This document shows, piece by piece, positions 24,386 to 34,259 of a stretch of DNA of 64,000 nt (position 1 is the stretch's first letter; every line of letters starts with the position of its first letter). This DNA comes from Nannochloris sp. 'desiccata'. Lineage: Eukaryota; Chlorophyta; Trebouxiophyceae; Chlorellales; Chlorellaceae. The stretch is from the NCBI GenBank assembly GCA_019044685.2, contig JAGTXX020000003.1:1550001-1614000 (forward strand), read 5' to 3'. The notes below the pieces were generated by a model. It ran no database searches. It worked only from the letters and a program-made list of their open reading frames with translations, and was not told the origin of the DNA. The position numbers and the translations under genes are program-made.

Positions 24386-26409
24386 CTAGCTAGTAATCGT
24401 AGTAATATCAAAGTTTCTTTGTTCGTTTGGGATAATCATAAGATTACAACATAACGGGTTTCAAAAATGTAAGAAAACAAAAAGAGAGTGCTTGCTCCTT
24501 ATTGATGCCGTGTAACAACACCCTCTAAGGACCACTGCAAGCTCCGTGCTGATGGCTCTGCAGTAAAAGCCAATAATCATTCTCGAATAGTTCTTATAAG
24601 TTCCCCAGACAAATTCAAAAGCCATACGTACCAACAAGAGCTCAGTCAAGTTCAGGCTGATTATAAAGCCCTTGTCAAGCATCAAAGTCCTCTGCCGGTT
24701 GCTGCTGTTGTTACAGCTGCTGTAGACGATGACGAACTGCTACTTTCTTACTTGGACCAGCATTATCAGCCTCAGGAACATTTCCGGCCTCCCACAGTAC
24801 CAGTATGTCCGACCAGGTGCTACACTTTGAGCTTTTACCAGAAGTAGCAATGGGCTTCTCGTCCCAATGCACGTTCCCAGTATTACCTGGCGCTGCAAGT
24901 GCAATTGAATTTTAGTTTTCATGTACGATTACGCATATCCACGAAGGTCTTTATTCGTACAGACATCGCCAGAGACCATCTTGGTGCCGTGGCAACGCCG
25001 CCTTGAGTGGCAACTCCGCTTTGGAGTTCAATATGTATTCTCATGAGTGAAATTTCAGCCCTTTTCTTGCAAATGCACTTAGCATGAATGATCAGGGACT
25101 CAGGGCCATTCGACAGGGTCTAAAAACATCCTCCATATTAATGACGTCGTCAAGAACATCATCTCTTGCCTACAGACAGGAAAAATAAGATGATGACTTT
25201 GGTCACTTGCCAATATGAAACGCCGTACTGAGCTTCACCAAATTACTTTATAGTCTGGTCTGCGCACGTCTGGTTGCCTGTAAGAGGTAAAACTTGTAGA
25301 GAATAGAAGAACAAGCCAACATGACCATAGCTGGAAGGGAGGGGGGATGGCACAGTATACAATACACCTAGTCTCTATAAAGGTCAAATAGTTCTCGACA
25401 TCTCTGAAGAAGAGGTGCTGCCTGTATCAATTAAATCTGGTGAAGAGATGAATTTACGAGTATGAGATTTCAAAAGTCAATCAAACCTTGGAGAACAATT
25501 GCGGCCCTGCGCCGCATAGGCATCCATCGAGGACTGTAATGATGCCATCTTAAAGATGATTTTGAAAACAAATGCCCAGACATTGTTTCTAATGGAGGAT
25601 AAGGTGAGTTTCCTGAGAAAGATCTAAAAACCGCCGACAGCAGAATAAGGTCCTCTACCTTCTTTTTAAGATGTAAGTACTCAATCAATAGGTGACGGCA
25701 GCCCGCTTAGAATGGCAAATGGATGCAATACGTTTGCACACCGATTCATGCCAGCAGAGGTCCCTGAAGCAGACACCGCCAGCAAAAGTGGCGGTGATGG
25801 GCATTTGCAGCGCTTCAAGCCTCAGCGTTGGGTCATCTCTATTAATTAATAGATATCTTATAAGATAGACTACACCATATATGTCGCAGTCAGAGAAGGG
25901 GAAACACGGTGAATAACTAGGTTTCTTTCGTATAGAAGCCCATTTTGCAGTTTTTGCCCTATATACCCTGCGGGGAGAGGTTGGGAGCAGCCTACCAAAA
26001 CAAAGTTAGAAGAAATATATATCCCAGAAATATAGTTCTCCCACGGATATAGTGAGGACTCCAACTCCAAGGAGGCTTGATATTTCAAATATTATTTGAT
26101 TCCAAAGCGATTCCTTGATTCTGATCAGATCTTCACGGTCTGCTTCCTGACATACATAACGCCTCTACTCTTTATATGTGTTTACAATGCGGATTTGCTA
26201 TCGATATGTAACGACCAGCATCGTCATTATTTAACTGTTAAAGCAGCTTTGGGGATCCAGCCGCCAGCCATGATCAGCGTCGCCAGCCAAACAAAGGCAG
26301 TAGCTTCCTCTTGCTGCCAAATCGCAGATATTAAATAACCGAGCTGGGACAACAGATGAAGATAAATCAAAGGTAGGTGATTCGCTGCAGAGGTCGTCAG
26401 CGCAGCCGC
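24386..26409. other. 2-kb region without a recognisable gene
   Basis: Frames are short and interrupted on both strands. One stretch (24527-24847, listed separately) is unusually open. The region borders a decayed Crypton copy and may itself contain old transposon debris, but I cannot assign any. Confidence 0.4.
24527..24847 (+). other. open frame without start codon, possible decayed coding segment
   Basis: About 106 codons are open on the plus strand without an initiating Met. The translation contains ADGSAVKANNHSRIVLISSP, then a helical charged part and LLLSYLDQHYQPQ. No family is recognised. It may be a relic of a gene or transposon. Confidence 0.22.
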
Positions 26410-26414
26410 AGCCA

Positions 26415-27532
26415 CTAGGCTCCAGCCTGTTCAGCCTGAGCCCATTGCACCGTCGGCCAGCTTGTCGTCGCTTGCCAGTGAGCGTCCAGCATGTTTTTCA
26501 GGCCCGGTTTGGTGGCCTTTGTTCTGCCTTTGATAGTACTCTGCAGGTTTTGCATGTCTTTCGTGTTGATAACCCCCTGCAGCGCCTCAATGAACGTGGA
26601 CATGCTGATGCCTGCTCTCCCGCCGAGCGACTTCTCCTTGGCGTCGAGCTTCTCCAAGACCACCTGCAGCGTGTGGATGCCATCCTGCAGGTTGCCCTTT
26701 TCTTCAGCAAGCCTCTGAATCACCCTCGCCACCGCTTCGAGCCTGCCTTTCTGAATTGTCAGGCTATGGGCTTGCTTGGCGTCGGCTCTCTGAATTATGT
26801 TGTTGATGATTGGTCTCTCCTGCTCCCACAGGTTCCAGAGGTCAGCGCAGGTCTTGCAATCGCGAAAGGCAATCGAGTGGTTGGCATAAACCTTGGTGGA
26901 GGCCTTGGGGACCTCCACAGTGACTCTGGGCGGAGCATCAAGGGTGCTTTCCCGTCTGTTTTCATTTTTTTCAATTGCCCGCCGCTCCTTGTCAAGCACT
27001 TCCTCAGCAAACTTTTTGTACTCGGCAGTCTGCATGATGGCATTGATCCCTTTTAGATAAGCCAGCGTATATCTGTCCTTGTATCTGTGGTATTTCAGAG
27101 GCAGATTCTGCCAGAATACCATCCCCAGATACAACAACAACTGTAAGAAGGTCTCTGCACCTATTTCCTTCTCATGGCATTTCATCCCTTCGTGCTGCTT
27201 CAAGAGCACCTTCAAAGCATCTCTCATTCCTGGCGTGACCGCATCAACCCAAGCTTCAGGTACCTGTACCTCTGCGCGCCCCAAATGGTGGTCGTGTGGC
27301 CCCTTGAAACCTGCAAGGGCTAGGTGTGCTGGCAGTGCCGACGACTGGCTTTTTGCTAGGTACGAGTTGGCGCAGGCACTACCGCCTGATTTCCACTCTC
27401 CAAGCAGCTCTACAGTGTCTAAAGAAGTGTGGGCACCAGCCCGAATGGCTGCGGTGTTGCGCATGAGGTGCATCGTGCGGCTCGTTACATTTCGAAGCCC
27501 GGCTCTGCTGAGTTGATTGGCGAATAGCGTCG
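26415..27532 (-). pseudogene. Crypton recombinase: catalytic C-terminal part and C-terminal domain
   Basis: The frame is open on the minus strand from about 27532 to 26415. Near its start lies HLMRNTAAIRAGAH (H-x-x-R box), then LLGEW (H/W position) and CANSYLAKS (candidate nucleophile Tyr), the order used by tyrosine recombinases. About 300 residues follow, including YHRYKDRYTLAYLKGINAI, DLWNLWEQERP and coiled-coil stretches. The DLW-W segment resembles the GCR1_C DNA-binding domain found behind the recombinase in fungal Cryptons. The upstream part lies in another frame, so the copy is not intact unless an unseen intron joins them. Confidence 0.55.
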
Positions 27533-27850
27533 TCAGTGGAAATCCCCAAGGTCTCTCAGCATCGAGCCACTGTCGTGCTTCAGCTGGGCATCGAGTGAAA
27601 ACCCAAGCAGGCGTCGGGTAGTGCCGTCGTGTTTTGTATGGACAGTGAGCTTCATTCCAAAGAATCTGAGGTGAGGCAAGATTTCGCTGCGGTTACCCCT
27701 CGACATAAGAAAACTCAGGCCATCTACGGAGAGCAGGATGGCATCCAGCTCTCTCAAGGGGCTCATCAAGGCAACGGCTTGGACTTGCTTGATTTCAGCG
27801 ACGGTAATAAGCTTTGCTTGAGCATTCTTTTGAACAGCTGCGACGCGCAT
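27533..27850 (-). pseudogene. Crypton recombinase: middle fragment
   Basis: This frame continues from the copy-2-like segment RVAAVQK and includes REL, SVDGLSFLM and MKLTVHTKHDGTTRRLLGF, expected for the start of the recombinase catalytic domain. It ends in a stop at 27533, one frame away from the downstream catalytic part. Confidence 0.5.
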
Positions 27851-28148
27851 GTTTGGATGAGCGTAGCCCCTCCACTACTCCACCAGCAGCTTCCACGCAC
27901 TTCCTCCACTGGCAGATTTGTTTTCAATGGCAAGCAGGGTGTCGTTTTTGAATTTTTTGGTTGCAGCGGCGACTGGGCGTTGCTCCGCCGGGACCCCTGT
28001 GCCAGAAGGGTGCTTCACAGTACCAGCATCGACCCCAGATTGGAGAATCTTTGTCAACGGAAGTAGCAATACCCTCGTAGGGCAGCACGAGGGCTGTCGT
28101 CGCAAGGGGCTGGTGAGCCCCTGTGACTCTGTTGATTGCATTCACGTA
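27851..28148 (-). pseudogene. Crypton recombinase: core-binding domain fragment with frameshift
   Basis: Closely matches copy 2 (AINRVTGAHQPLATTALVLP, then KFKNDTLLAIENK and GGSAWKLLVE). Relative to copy 2 it has one extra A near 28050 and lacks the bases encoding SVFQSALTRLVAIQL, so the frame is destroyed. The upstream edge is the TA target of the inserted transposon at 28149. Confidence 0.6.
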
Positions 28149-28163
28149 TCGTAAGGTGCCCTA
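28149..28163 (+). repeat. left terminal inverted repeat
   Basis: TCGTAAGGTGCCCTA, perfectly inverted at 29072-29086. Confidence 0.85.
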
Positions 28164-28173
28164 ATAGTGAACG

Positions 28174-28192
28174 CGCCCTAATGGTGAACGAC
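28174..28192 (+). repeat. left subterminal repeat of the DNA transposon
   Basis: CGCCCTAATGGTGAACGAC, perfectly inverted at 28862-28880 and partly repeating the adjacent terminal motif (GCCCTAATAGTGAACG). Confidence 0.8.
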
Positions 28193-28861
28193 GTTTAGTT
28201 CTCTTCTTTAACCTTCTTTTTTTACGTGGGCAACCACTAGGGTAGTTACTTTGGGCTTGTGGCTAATTTGTGACGTAGCCCCAGGAAGAAAGTCGTTCTC
28301 CCTGGGTCAAAATCGTACACTAGCTTCAGGACCCTTTCGGAGCACCCTTCAAATTACTCGATATTTTTCTTTTGGTGTTTAAGTTCTTCAATTTCTTGCT
28401 GGAAGTCCATTTTTTCCGTGGAAATGGGTAGTACTGGTCTTGTGGAGTACAGTCGTACTTTCTTCTGCTGTTTACTCTAGTACGGGATTAGTCTACTGTA
28501 CGGACACAGCACCAAATTTATATGCATTTTTAGGCTCCAATTATAGCTGTCTTTACAGCTTGCTCAATTAGAAAGTACTTGCATTTTGACTTGGTGCTCC
28601 CTAACACTTTTTCTCCGTTTCTTCCTGGACAGATTGCACTTTTTCTTTCTTTTCTTTCTCTCTTCCTGTATTGTATAGTACTATGTGACGTATTCATGGT
28701 CAATTTGACCCTGGATTGGGGTCTTATTCACTAAATTTGCTGTTAAGGTACCTTGCTCAACTTTTTTCAACGCCCTCTTTCGGCATTTGTTTTACATATT
28801 ATTTAGCAGCATAATTATGTCTATTTTGAATCTATATTCCTATATACTAGTTATCTATTGT

Positions 28862-28880
28862 GTCGTTCACCATTAGGGCG
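28862..28880 (-). repeat. right subterminal repeat of the DNA transposon
   Basis: Reverse complement of 28174-28192, 19 of 19 bases. Confidence 0.8.
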
Positions 28881-29071
28881 TTTAGGAAGAAAGTGGGCAC
28901 ATTCTTTTAAGGTATTTGAGGGCTTATCCAACTACCCGGCGGTAATTCAATATTTTAGAAAGTTATATTTTCTGAAAGCTCTCAATGTCTTCTATTGTAT
29001 AATGCCTTTATCTGTTTCTTTGTACTTCAATATGCTTTTATAGAAGCATTTTACATCCAAGTCGTTCAGGA

Positions 29072-29086
29072 TAGGGCACCTTACGA
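29072..29086 (-). repeat. right terminal inverted repeat
   Basis: Reverse complement of 28149-28163, 15 of 15 bases, followed by the TA duplication. Confidence 0.85.
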
Positions 29087-29088
29087 TA

Positions 29089-29356
29089 GTTGGTTTTGGT
29101 TGAGAAAGGAGCTTTCCAAACCACTCTGCGCACACCCTGTCTACAAGATACCGGTGCAGAGGCAGCGTGAGGTCTTTGTACTGCAAACAGACCCCAATAT
29201 CAAGTAAATTGGCGTTGACCAGCTGCGTTCAATAGAAGGTGTCTGTGCTTCCAAAGGCTCTCCAACAAGAGCGGAAGGCTCTGGCTGTGGTTCAGTTGCT
29301 GTGGGCACGACCCTGGGCTGGGATTCAAAATCAGCGGTGGCTGCTGCAGACTCCAT
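29089..29356 (-). pseudogene. Crypton recombinase: N-terminal fragment with internal deletion
   Basis: Begins like copy 2 (MESAAATADFESQP against MEPAATTAGVESQP), then jumps near 29225 to the region before the core-binding domain (LQYKDLTLPLHRYLVDRVCA in another frame). Several hundred bases present in copy 2, including its probable intron, are missing. Confidence 0.55.
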
Positions 29357-30074
29357 GTTGCCTAGGAAGAAACGCTACTATGTGTCGAAATAAAAGTCAA
29401 TTTGATTTAAAATGCGAAACGAAACCTAAGCTGATGAATACACTCCATGCATGGGGCGTGTGGCAGCTCCCTCAAGGTTGGAAGCTGCTGCAGTACCGGC
29501 GAAGGAAGGAGCAAGGATATCGGTCCAGCTTGCAAACTAGCATATAAAGACAGTGCAGCTATTTATTTCAAGTGATAGTGTTACATACAGACGATATCAT
29601 ATGAAGATATAGGGGCGATAGATATGGTGTATCTGTCCTGAATGTGCAATTAAAGAGTTTGGCGGTGGCTGGCGGTGAAGGTGGTGGAAATTCCTTCGTC
29701 ACAAAACTGAGATAGAAAGGCAGTATAGCTGCGTCTCAGCAAGGCAACTTTCTGCATACGGGCGGTGCAGCGATAGATAAAGGCCTTGGTTCTGATTACC
29801 AGAGGTTTCTCCGCCAACTCGAGGTAGTAGACAGCTTGGCAGCCACCGGGGGGCTGGAGGGCGGCGGGAGCGGCGACGAGCAACAGGCTGGATTTTCTTG
29901 GCAACAGCGCCTCAGCCAAAAGAAAAACGATCGCAGCTGGATATTCAACGAGCTGATGTCGGTGATTTGATATCGTGGGTGCTGCCACTCAGGGGTGCAG
30001 CCACAGCAGGTGATCAGGAATCACCTGAGCGATCATCAATGATGTGGTCAACGCAGCATTGGTGGCGAGCAGGC

Positions 30075-30733
30075 TATTAAAAAACAATAATTTAAGTTCA
30101 AAAAACCTAATGCAGAAAAGTAACATCTATTCCATATATCGCTCTTGAGTCTAGCCAAAAAAGCTGTACGCCTCTACGTGTTTTATTACGCCGGATTCGA
30201 GTCCGTGCACAGCGGTATTGGGACAGCGCTGCGAGTAACGCCGTCACCTTCCCGCCACTGCAGTGAGAGGCAGCGACCTATAGGGTCAGTTTTCCTGATC
30301 GTAACTCCGGCCGATGATCTGTACTAACTGATGCACGAACCGCCATGCCTCTAGGTTGACGGTTATAGAAGTGCAAGCCAAAAGGTACTGTAGGCTATTT
30401 TCTTTTTTTTCTTTTCTCTTATCACCTTGATGAATGGAATGGAATACAACCCAGCAGGGATGGTCTCTCTTCTTTTCTTTGTTCGTTACACATCACATAA
30501 TTTTGTAAATCAAGATTAAAAGTAAAAGCTATCTGATAATTATAATTTGACATATCCAAAATTAAAGAGTTGAAGCGGTAGAGAATACTATGGTAATTCA
30601 TTTCATAAATTAGTATTCAGAGGAGAATCAAAGTTATAATATATAGATCAGCAAGTAAAAAGAGTATAACTATACTTCATAGCAATTCTTTTAGACATAA
30701 CAATACTTCAGTTGTAACGAAGGTACAAAAAAA
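30075..30733. other. intergenic, no gene recognised
   Basis: AT-rich sequence between the upstream edge of Crypton copy 1 and the 3' end of the secreted-protein gene. No open frame of interest seen. Confidence 0.4.
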
Positions 30734-31615
30734 TTAAACTGCGACAAACGCACACATGGCAGTGGTCAAAGCAACAAAAGCTGTTAATTTGAACGCTCCA
30801 GAAGAGGGGGCCGGGGCAGTAGCTGGCTTGGGACCGGCATATGGAGGAGGAGGGAAAAAGGAGGCAGGTACCTCACAGCCAGCAGTCTTTTGATACTGAT
30901 CACCAATCTCATCAGTCACAATGCAGGCTGCACCTTGTGAAATCAAGGAATCGCTGGCATCCAAGACTCTGACTTGATACTTCCAACCTTCTGGCAACTT
31001 AACAAAGGTCTCTCCAAGCGTGGGGAGGTCTTTCATGGTCAGGTTTGGCTGGGCCAAGGGAGCAAAAGCAAACATTCTGTATGCAACGCCCTCGGGATTG
31101 ACCAGCTCATAAACTTCTTTGCCCTTTAGGTATGTAAAGTTGGTAGAACGCCCGCTGAGAGTTTCTTCATAATCTTCCACACCATAGAGAGCTTTCAAGG
31201 GTACATCGAGTACTGACTTGACCTCCATGGCAAGGTTGGTAAAGTTGTACTGTATTGGAGTTCCGGCCGAGGCGGCGGTCTGAGCGGCGTTTGATCCTTC
31301 ACCCCCAGACCCAATAAGGGCAGCGATATCGTAAGTAATGTAGCGTGGGCCATTGATCAGAATCTCACTGGCTTTCAACTCTTCGGTGGAGGTGTCGATG
31401 TTGGCGACTGCTTCGTTGAAAAATTCTTCAGGGCAGCTGTCAGCGGTGTTGGCAGGTTTGCCACAACACCCAGAGTTGTAAACAAATTGTTGGCCATTGA
31501 CGTTGGCCAACATCTCGCAGTTGCGGTTACCTCTGGTTGTGTTTTGTGCAGCAGCCATGGTAGCCAAAAGGCAAATCATCAGCACACGAGCTTGGTTGAT
31601 CATGTTGAATAACAC
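30734..31615 (-). CDS. secreted, possibly GPI-anchored protein, unknown function
   Basis: Intronless, 293 residues. The N-terminus has a signal peptide (hydrophobic VLMICLLATMAAA, probable cleavage before QNTT). Several N-x-S/T sequons (NTT, NFT, NLT) and Cys residues (GCCGKP, SCPEE, a late AACIV and GCEVP) fit an extracellular domain. A Pro-rich linker (FFPPPPYAGPKPATAPAP) leads to Ser-Ser-Gly and a hydrophobic tail (LTAFVALTTAMCAFVAV), the arrangement of a GPI-anchor signal. The domain has no name I can give; a mid segment (LPEGWKYQVRVLDASDSLI) looks like a beta-rich fold. It stands alone between two Crypton copies. Confidence 0.7.
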   Translation of the reverse strand: MLFNMINQARVLMICLLATMAAAQNTTRGNRNCEMLANVNGQQFVYNSGCCGKPANTADSCPEEFFNEAVANIDTSTEELKASEILINGPRYITYDIAALIGSGGEGSNAAQTAASAGTPIQYNFTNLAMEVKSVLDVPLKALYGVEDYEETLSGRSTNFTYLKGKEVYELVNPEGVAYRMFAFAPLAQPNLTMKDLPTLGETFVKLPEGWKYQVRVLDASDSLISQGAACIVTDEIGDQYQKTAGCEVPASFFPPPPYAGPKPATAPAPSSGAFKLTAFVALTTAMCAFVAV

Positions 31616-32288
31616 TATAACGAGATAAGAAGCTGTAGGGTGATTGAAGGAGCGTTAACATTTAGTGCACAGTCGTTGAATAGTGTGCAATCAGTGATGC
31701 GGGGTGGTTGCGACAAGTTAACTACGGTTCAAAAAAGGCACGCTGTTCAATGTTAATAAACATTAGATCTATAAAATCGAAGCTCACCTGGTAATTGCTC
31801 CAAACCCAATGGGATAAGATTAAAGTGGACGCACGCTTCGAAATTATCTACTGTACTCTATTACTCTTACCCTTGGAGTTTTGTTTTCCTACTTTTTCAA
31901 TGTGCTGGTCTTCAAGGACTCAGTCGATGAGAGTGACTCTTGCAGCAGCCTCGTTTTTTACCTGCTCGGCTTACTAAGTTAGAATCTTAGGTAAAATACA
32001 CAAATATAACTGGAGCTCAACCCCTACTGCCATTCCTTGGTCGCATTTCAGGCAGTTTAGTTTATCTCCCGCTAGAGCTGCGCTGTAGCCAGATGTGAGG
32101 CGGGAAAAACAACTGCGATCTTAACGATGGCTTTTTTTTTTTTTTTGCCCTTTGGCTATTTGATCATCATTCGCACCCTCCTTAGACATTCCCCTTCCAC
32201 CTTTGTTACTGCAGATGTCCGTCTCGACGAATTTCCTCGGACGTAGTCTGAGACTAGGGCGCCGGTTGACAACGGCGCCCAAACCGAC
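31616..32288. other. intergenic; 5' flank of the secreted-protein gene and edge of Crypton copy 2
   Basis: No gene recognised. A perfect 8-bp hairpin (GGGCGCCG at 32257-32264, CGGCGCCC at 32273-32280, 8-nt loop) stands close to the point where Crypton similarity stops. Confidence 0.4.
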
Positions 32289-33367
32289 GCTGTTGGAGTT
32301 TTCTTTTGAACAGCTGCAACGCGCTTGTTTGGATGAGCGTAGCCCCTCCACTTCTCCACCAGCAGCTTCCACGCACTCCCACCGTTGGTGCATTTGTTTT
32401 CAATGGCAAGCAGGGTGTCATTTTTGAACTTTTTGGTTGCATCAGCGATTGGGCGTTGCTCCGCCGGGACCCCTAGCTGGATGGCTACAAGGCGGGTGAG
32501 AGCAGACTGGAAGACACTCAATGTGCCAGACGGGTGCTTCACAGTACCAGCATCGACCCCAGATTGGAGAATCTTGTCAATGGAATTAGCAATACCCTCG
32601 TAGGGCAGCACGAGGGCTGTCGTCGCAAGGGGCTGGTGAGCCCCGGTGACTCTGTTGATTGCATTCACGTAGTTGGTTTTGGTTGAGAATCGGAGCTTTC
32701 CAAACCACTCTGCGCACACCCTGTCTACAAGATACCGGTGCAGAGGCAGCGTGAGGTCTTTGTACTGCAAATAGACCCCACTATCAAGCAAATTGGCGTC
32801 GACCAGCTGCTGGGGGTCGGCGTCCAGATTGACAAGGAAGGCAGCGGGAATTTTGGCCAACAGGTTGAGAAGAGTTTGGTCTGAGAGGCCCTTGATGTCT
32901 TCTGCGCTCAACTTTGGTCCATCGCCCAGCATGAACTCACGGACAGCAGCACCGAGGTCAGGAAGAGCTGGGAAGCCGGGGATAGCAAGTGCAGTAGAAA
33001 GGTCGTCATGTTCCAGCTCCAGCTCCTGCTGCTGCAGCTCCTGCGCAGGCTGGACCTCTGCGACACGTTTCTTCAAATGACGTCCTCTTGCAGGCTTGAT
33101 AACGGCATATTCTGCGAAGGATGCAGGGGTTTTATCTCCCCTGCGAGGTCTTGCCGTCCCTGCAACAACAACAGCAAGGTCAGTAAAAAAAAGTATGATC
33201 AAAGCATCGCTCAAGGAGAATAAAAACGTACCTGTGCCTTCAAAAGAAGGCGAATAGGCTTTAGGAGACTCTCCCACAGGATCAGAGGGCCTTGGATGGG
33301 GTTCAGTTGCTGTGGGCAAGACCCCGGGCTGAGATTCAACACCAGCGGTGGTTGCTGCAGGCTCCAT
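32289..33367 (-). pseudogene. Crypton recombinase: N-terminal and core-binding region, truncated
   Basis: Starts MEPAATTAGVESQP and reads into a helical domain (FMLGDGPKLSAEDIKGLSDQ, LQYKDLTLPLHRYLVDRVCA, SALTRLVAIQLGVP, NKCTNGGSAWKLLVEKWRGY). A likely intron lies at about 33140-33231 (minus strand: donor GTACGT after GGCACAG, acceptor TTGTTGTTGCAG); the frame is also open through it. After KRVAAVQK the reading frame enters unrelated sequence. The same segment in copy 1 is followed by the recombinase catalytic region. Confidence 0.6.
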
Positions 33368-33893
33368 ACCTGCTCGAGGAGGAGGCTGCTATGCGTCAAA
33401 CTTTGAATCAGCGTGTTCAGTGGAACCTGGTCTGTTTAATAGCCTGCAGGTTGAGCGGGCATGCCAGCTCCTTCATGGTTGGAAGCTGCTGCAGCACCGG
33501 CCAAGCAAGGTGCCAGATGATGCTTCGCCTTGAAGAAGTGGTGATATAAGACAGTGCAACTACGTATTAGCAAGGGATTCGATACGGACGGGTATTCCAT
33601 CAATAGGTGACAGAGTAGCAGGAGGTCTCGAGGTTCCGCTGCTGCTAGTATACAGACTGGCAGCAATGGTGGCGAGAGGGCGGCGGGAGCGGCGACGAGC
33701 AACAGCCTGGATTTTCTTGGCAGCAGCGCCTCAGCCAAAAGAACAACGATCGCAGCTGGATACTCAATCAGCTGATGCCGATGCTTTCATATCGTGGGTG
33801 CTGCCACTCAGGGGTGCAGCCACAGCAGGTGATCAGGAATCGCTTGAGCGATCATCAACATTGTGATCAGCGCAGCAGTGGTGCAGAGCAGGC
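32289..33893 (-). mobile_element. Crypton-like element, truncated copy 2
   Basis: Minus-strand paralogue of copy 1. It keeps the upstream region, the N-terminal coding part and the core-binding domain, then loses all similarity just after RVAAVQK near 32300, so the catalytic domain is absent. It is uninterrupted at the site where copy 1 carries the 938-bp transposon. Confidence 0.6.
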
Positions 33894-34259
33894 AGCTGCA
33901 GCCTCTCTTAGATATGTATTATACATTTTCTCTTTGCAGGAATTGCCGAGAACGGCGTTTAAAGCCAGTTCCCAGCCTTTCTCCCAGCCTCCTCCCAGCC
34001 TCGATTTCTCCTCTCCCACGCAAAATATTGTTGGTGATGAGAAATTTCGAAATGGGTAAGGTGCGCCCAGAGCAAGGCTAATCCGTGACTAAATTGGCAT
34101 AAAATCAATTCACAAATAGCACATTCACAAAATTTCCTTTAGTTCGGATATTCCCGTATTCTTTTCCAAGCTTGTTTGGCGAGCTTCAGCACTTGAACAT
34201 TGAATCTTAGCAACTCTTGAGTGATCAGCGTTTAGGAGGACAAGAGCAGCGTGTGTGCA
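33894..34259. other. intergenic, upstream of ispG
   Basis: Contains a near-tandem pyrimidine-rich repeat (TCCCAGCCT motifs at 33975-34000) and the presumed ispG promoter. No gene seen. Confidence 0.4.

Larger units (their letters stand above)
28149..29086. mobile_element. non-autonomous DNA transposon with TA target duplication
   Basis: A 938-bp insert in Crypton copy 1. Copy 2 carries the uninterrupted site (CACGTAGTTGG, TA at 32670-32671), so the edges are exact: TA at 28147-28148 and 29087-29088 flank the insert. Ends are 15-bp perfect inverted repeats TCGTAAGGTGCCCTA. A second inverted pair (CGCCCTAATGGTGAACGAC) lies inside. No long open frame is present, so movement would need a transposase in trans. 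TA duplication and two repeat motifs per end suggest a Tc1/mariner-type IR/DR element. Confidence 0.8.
26410..30074 (-). mobile_element. Crypton-like tyrosine recombinase element, decayed copy 1
   Basis: Minus-strand copy running from about 30074 down to about 26410. It shares its upstream noncoding region and N-terminal coding region with copy 2 (32289-33893); similarity of the two upstream flanks stops after GAGCAGGC at 30074 and 33893, which probably marks the element edge. The coding part is broken by an internal deletion near 29225, a one-base insertion near 28050 (GACAAAG against GACAAG in copy 2), a further deletion near 28005, a frame change near 27535, and a 938-bp DNA transposon (28149-29086). 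The downstream half keeps tyrosine recombinase residues. Cryptons move as DNA by tyrosine recombination; the family call rests on the recombinase motif plus a C-terminal helical domain. Confidence 0.6.

Noticed and set aside
26227..26415. Hydrophobic 62-codon minus-strand frame directly after the Crypton stop
   Set aside because: No ATG start, no family resemblance, and frame openness is explained by short length.
30180..30210. tRNA T-arm-like GGATTCGAGTCC
   Set aside because: It forms a simple CGGA/TCCG hairpin, but spacing and flanks do not make an acceptor or D-arm, so no tRNA is called.
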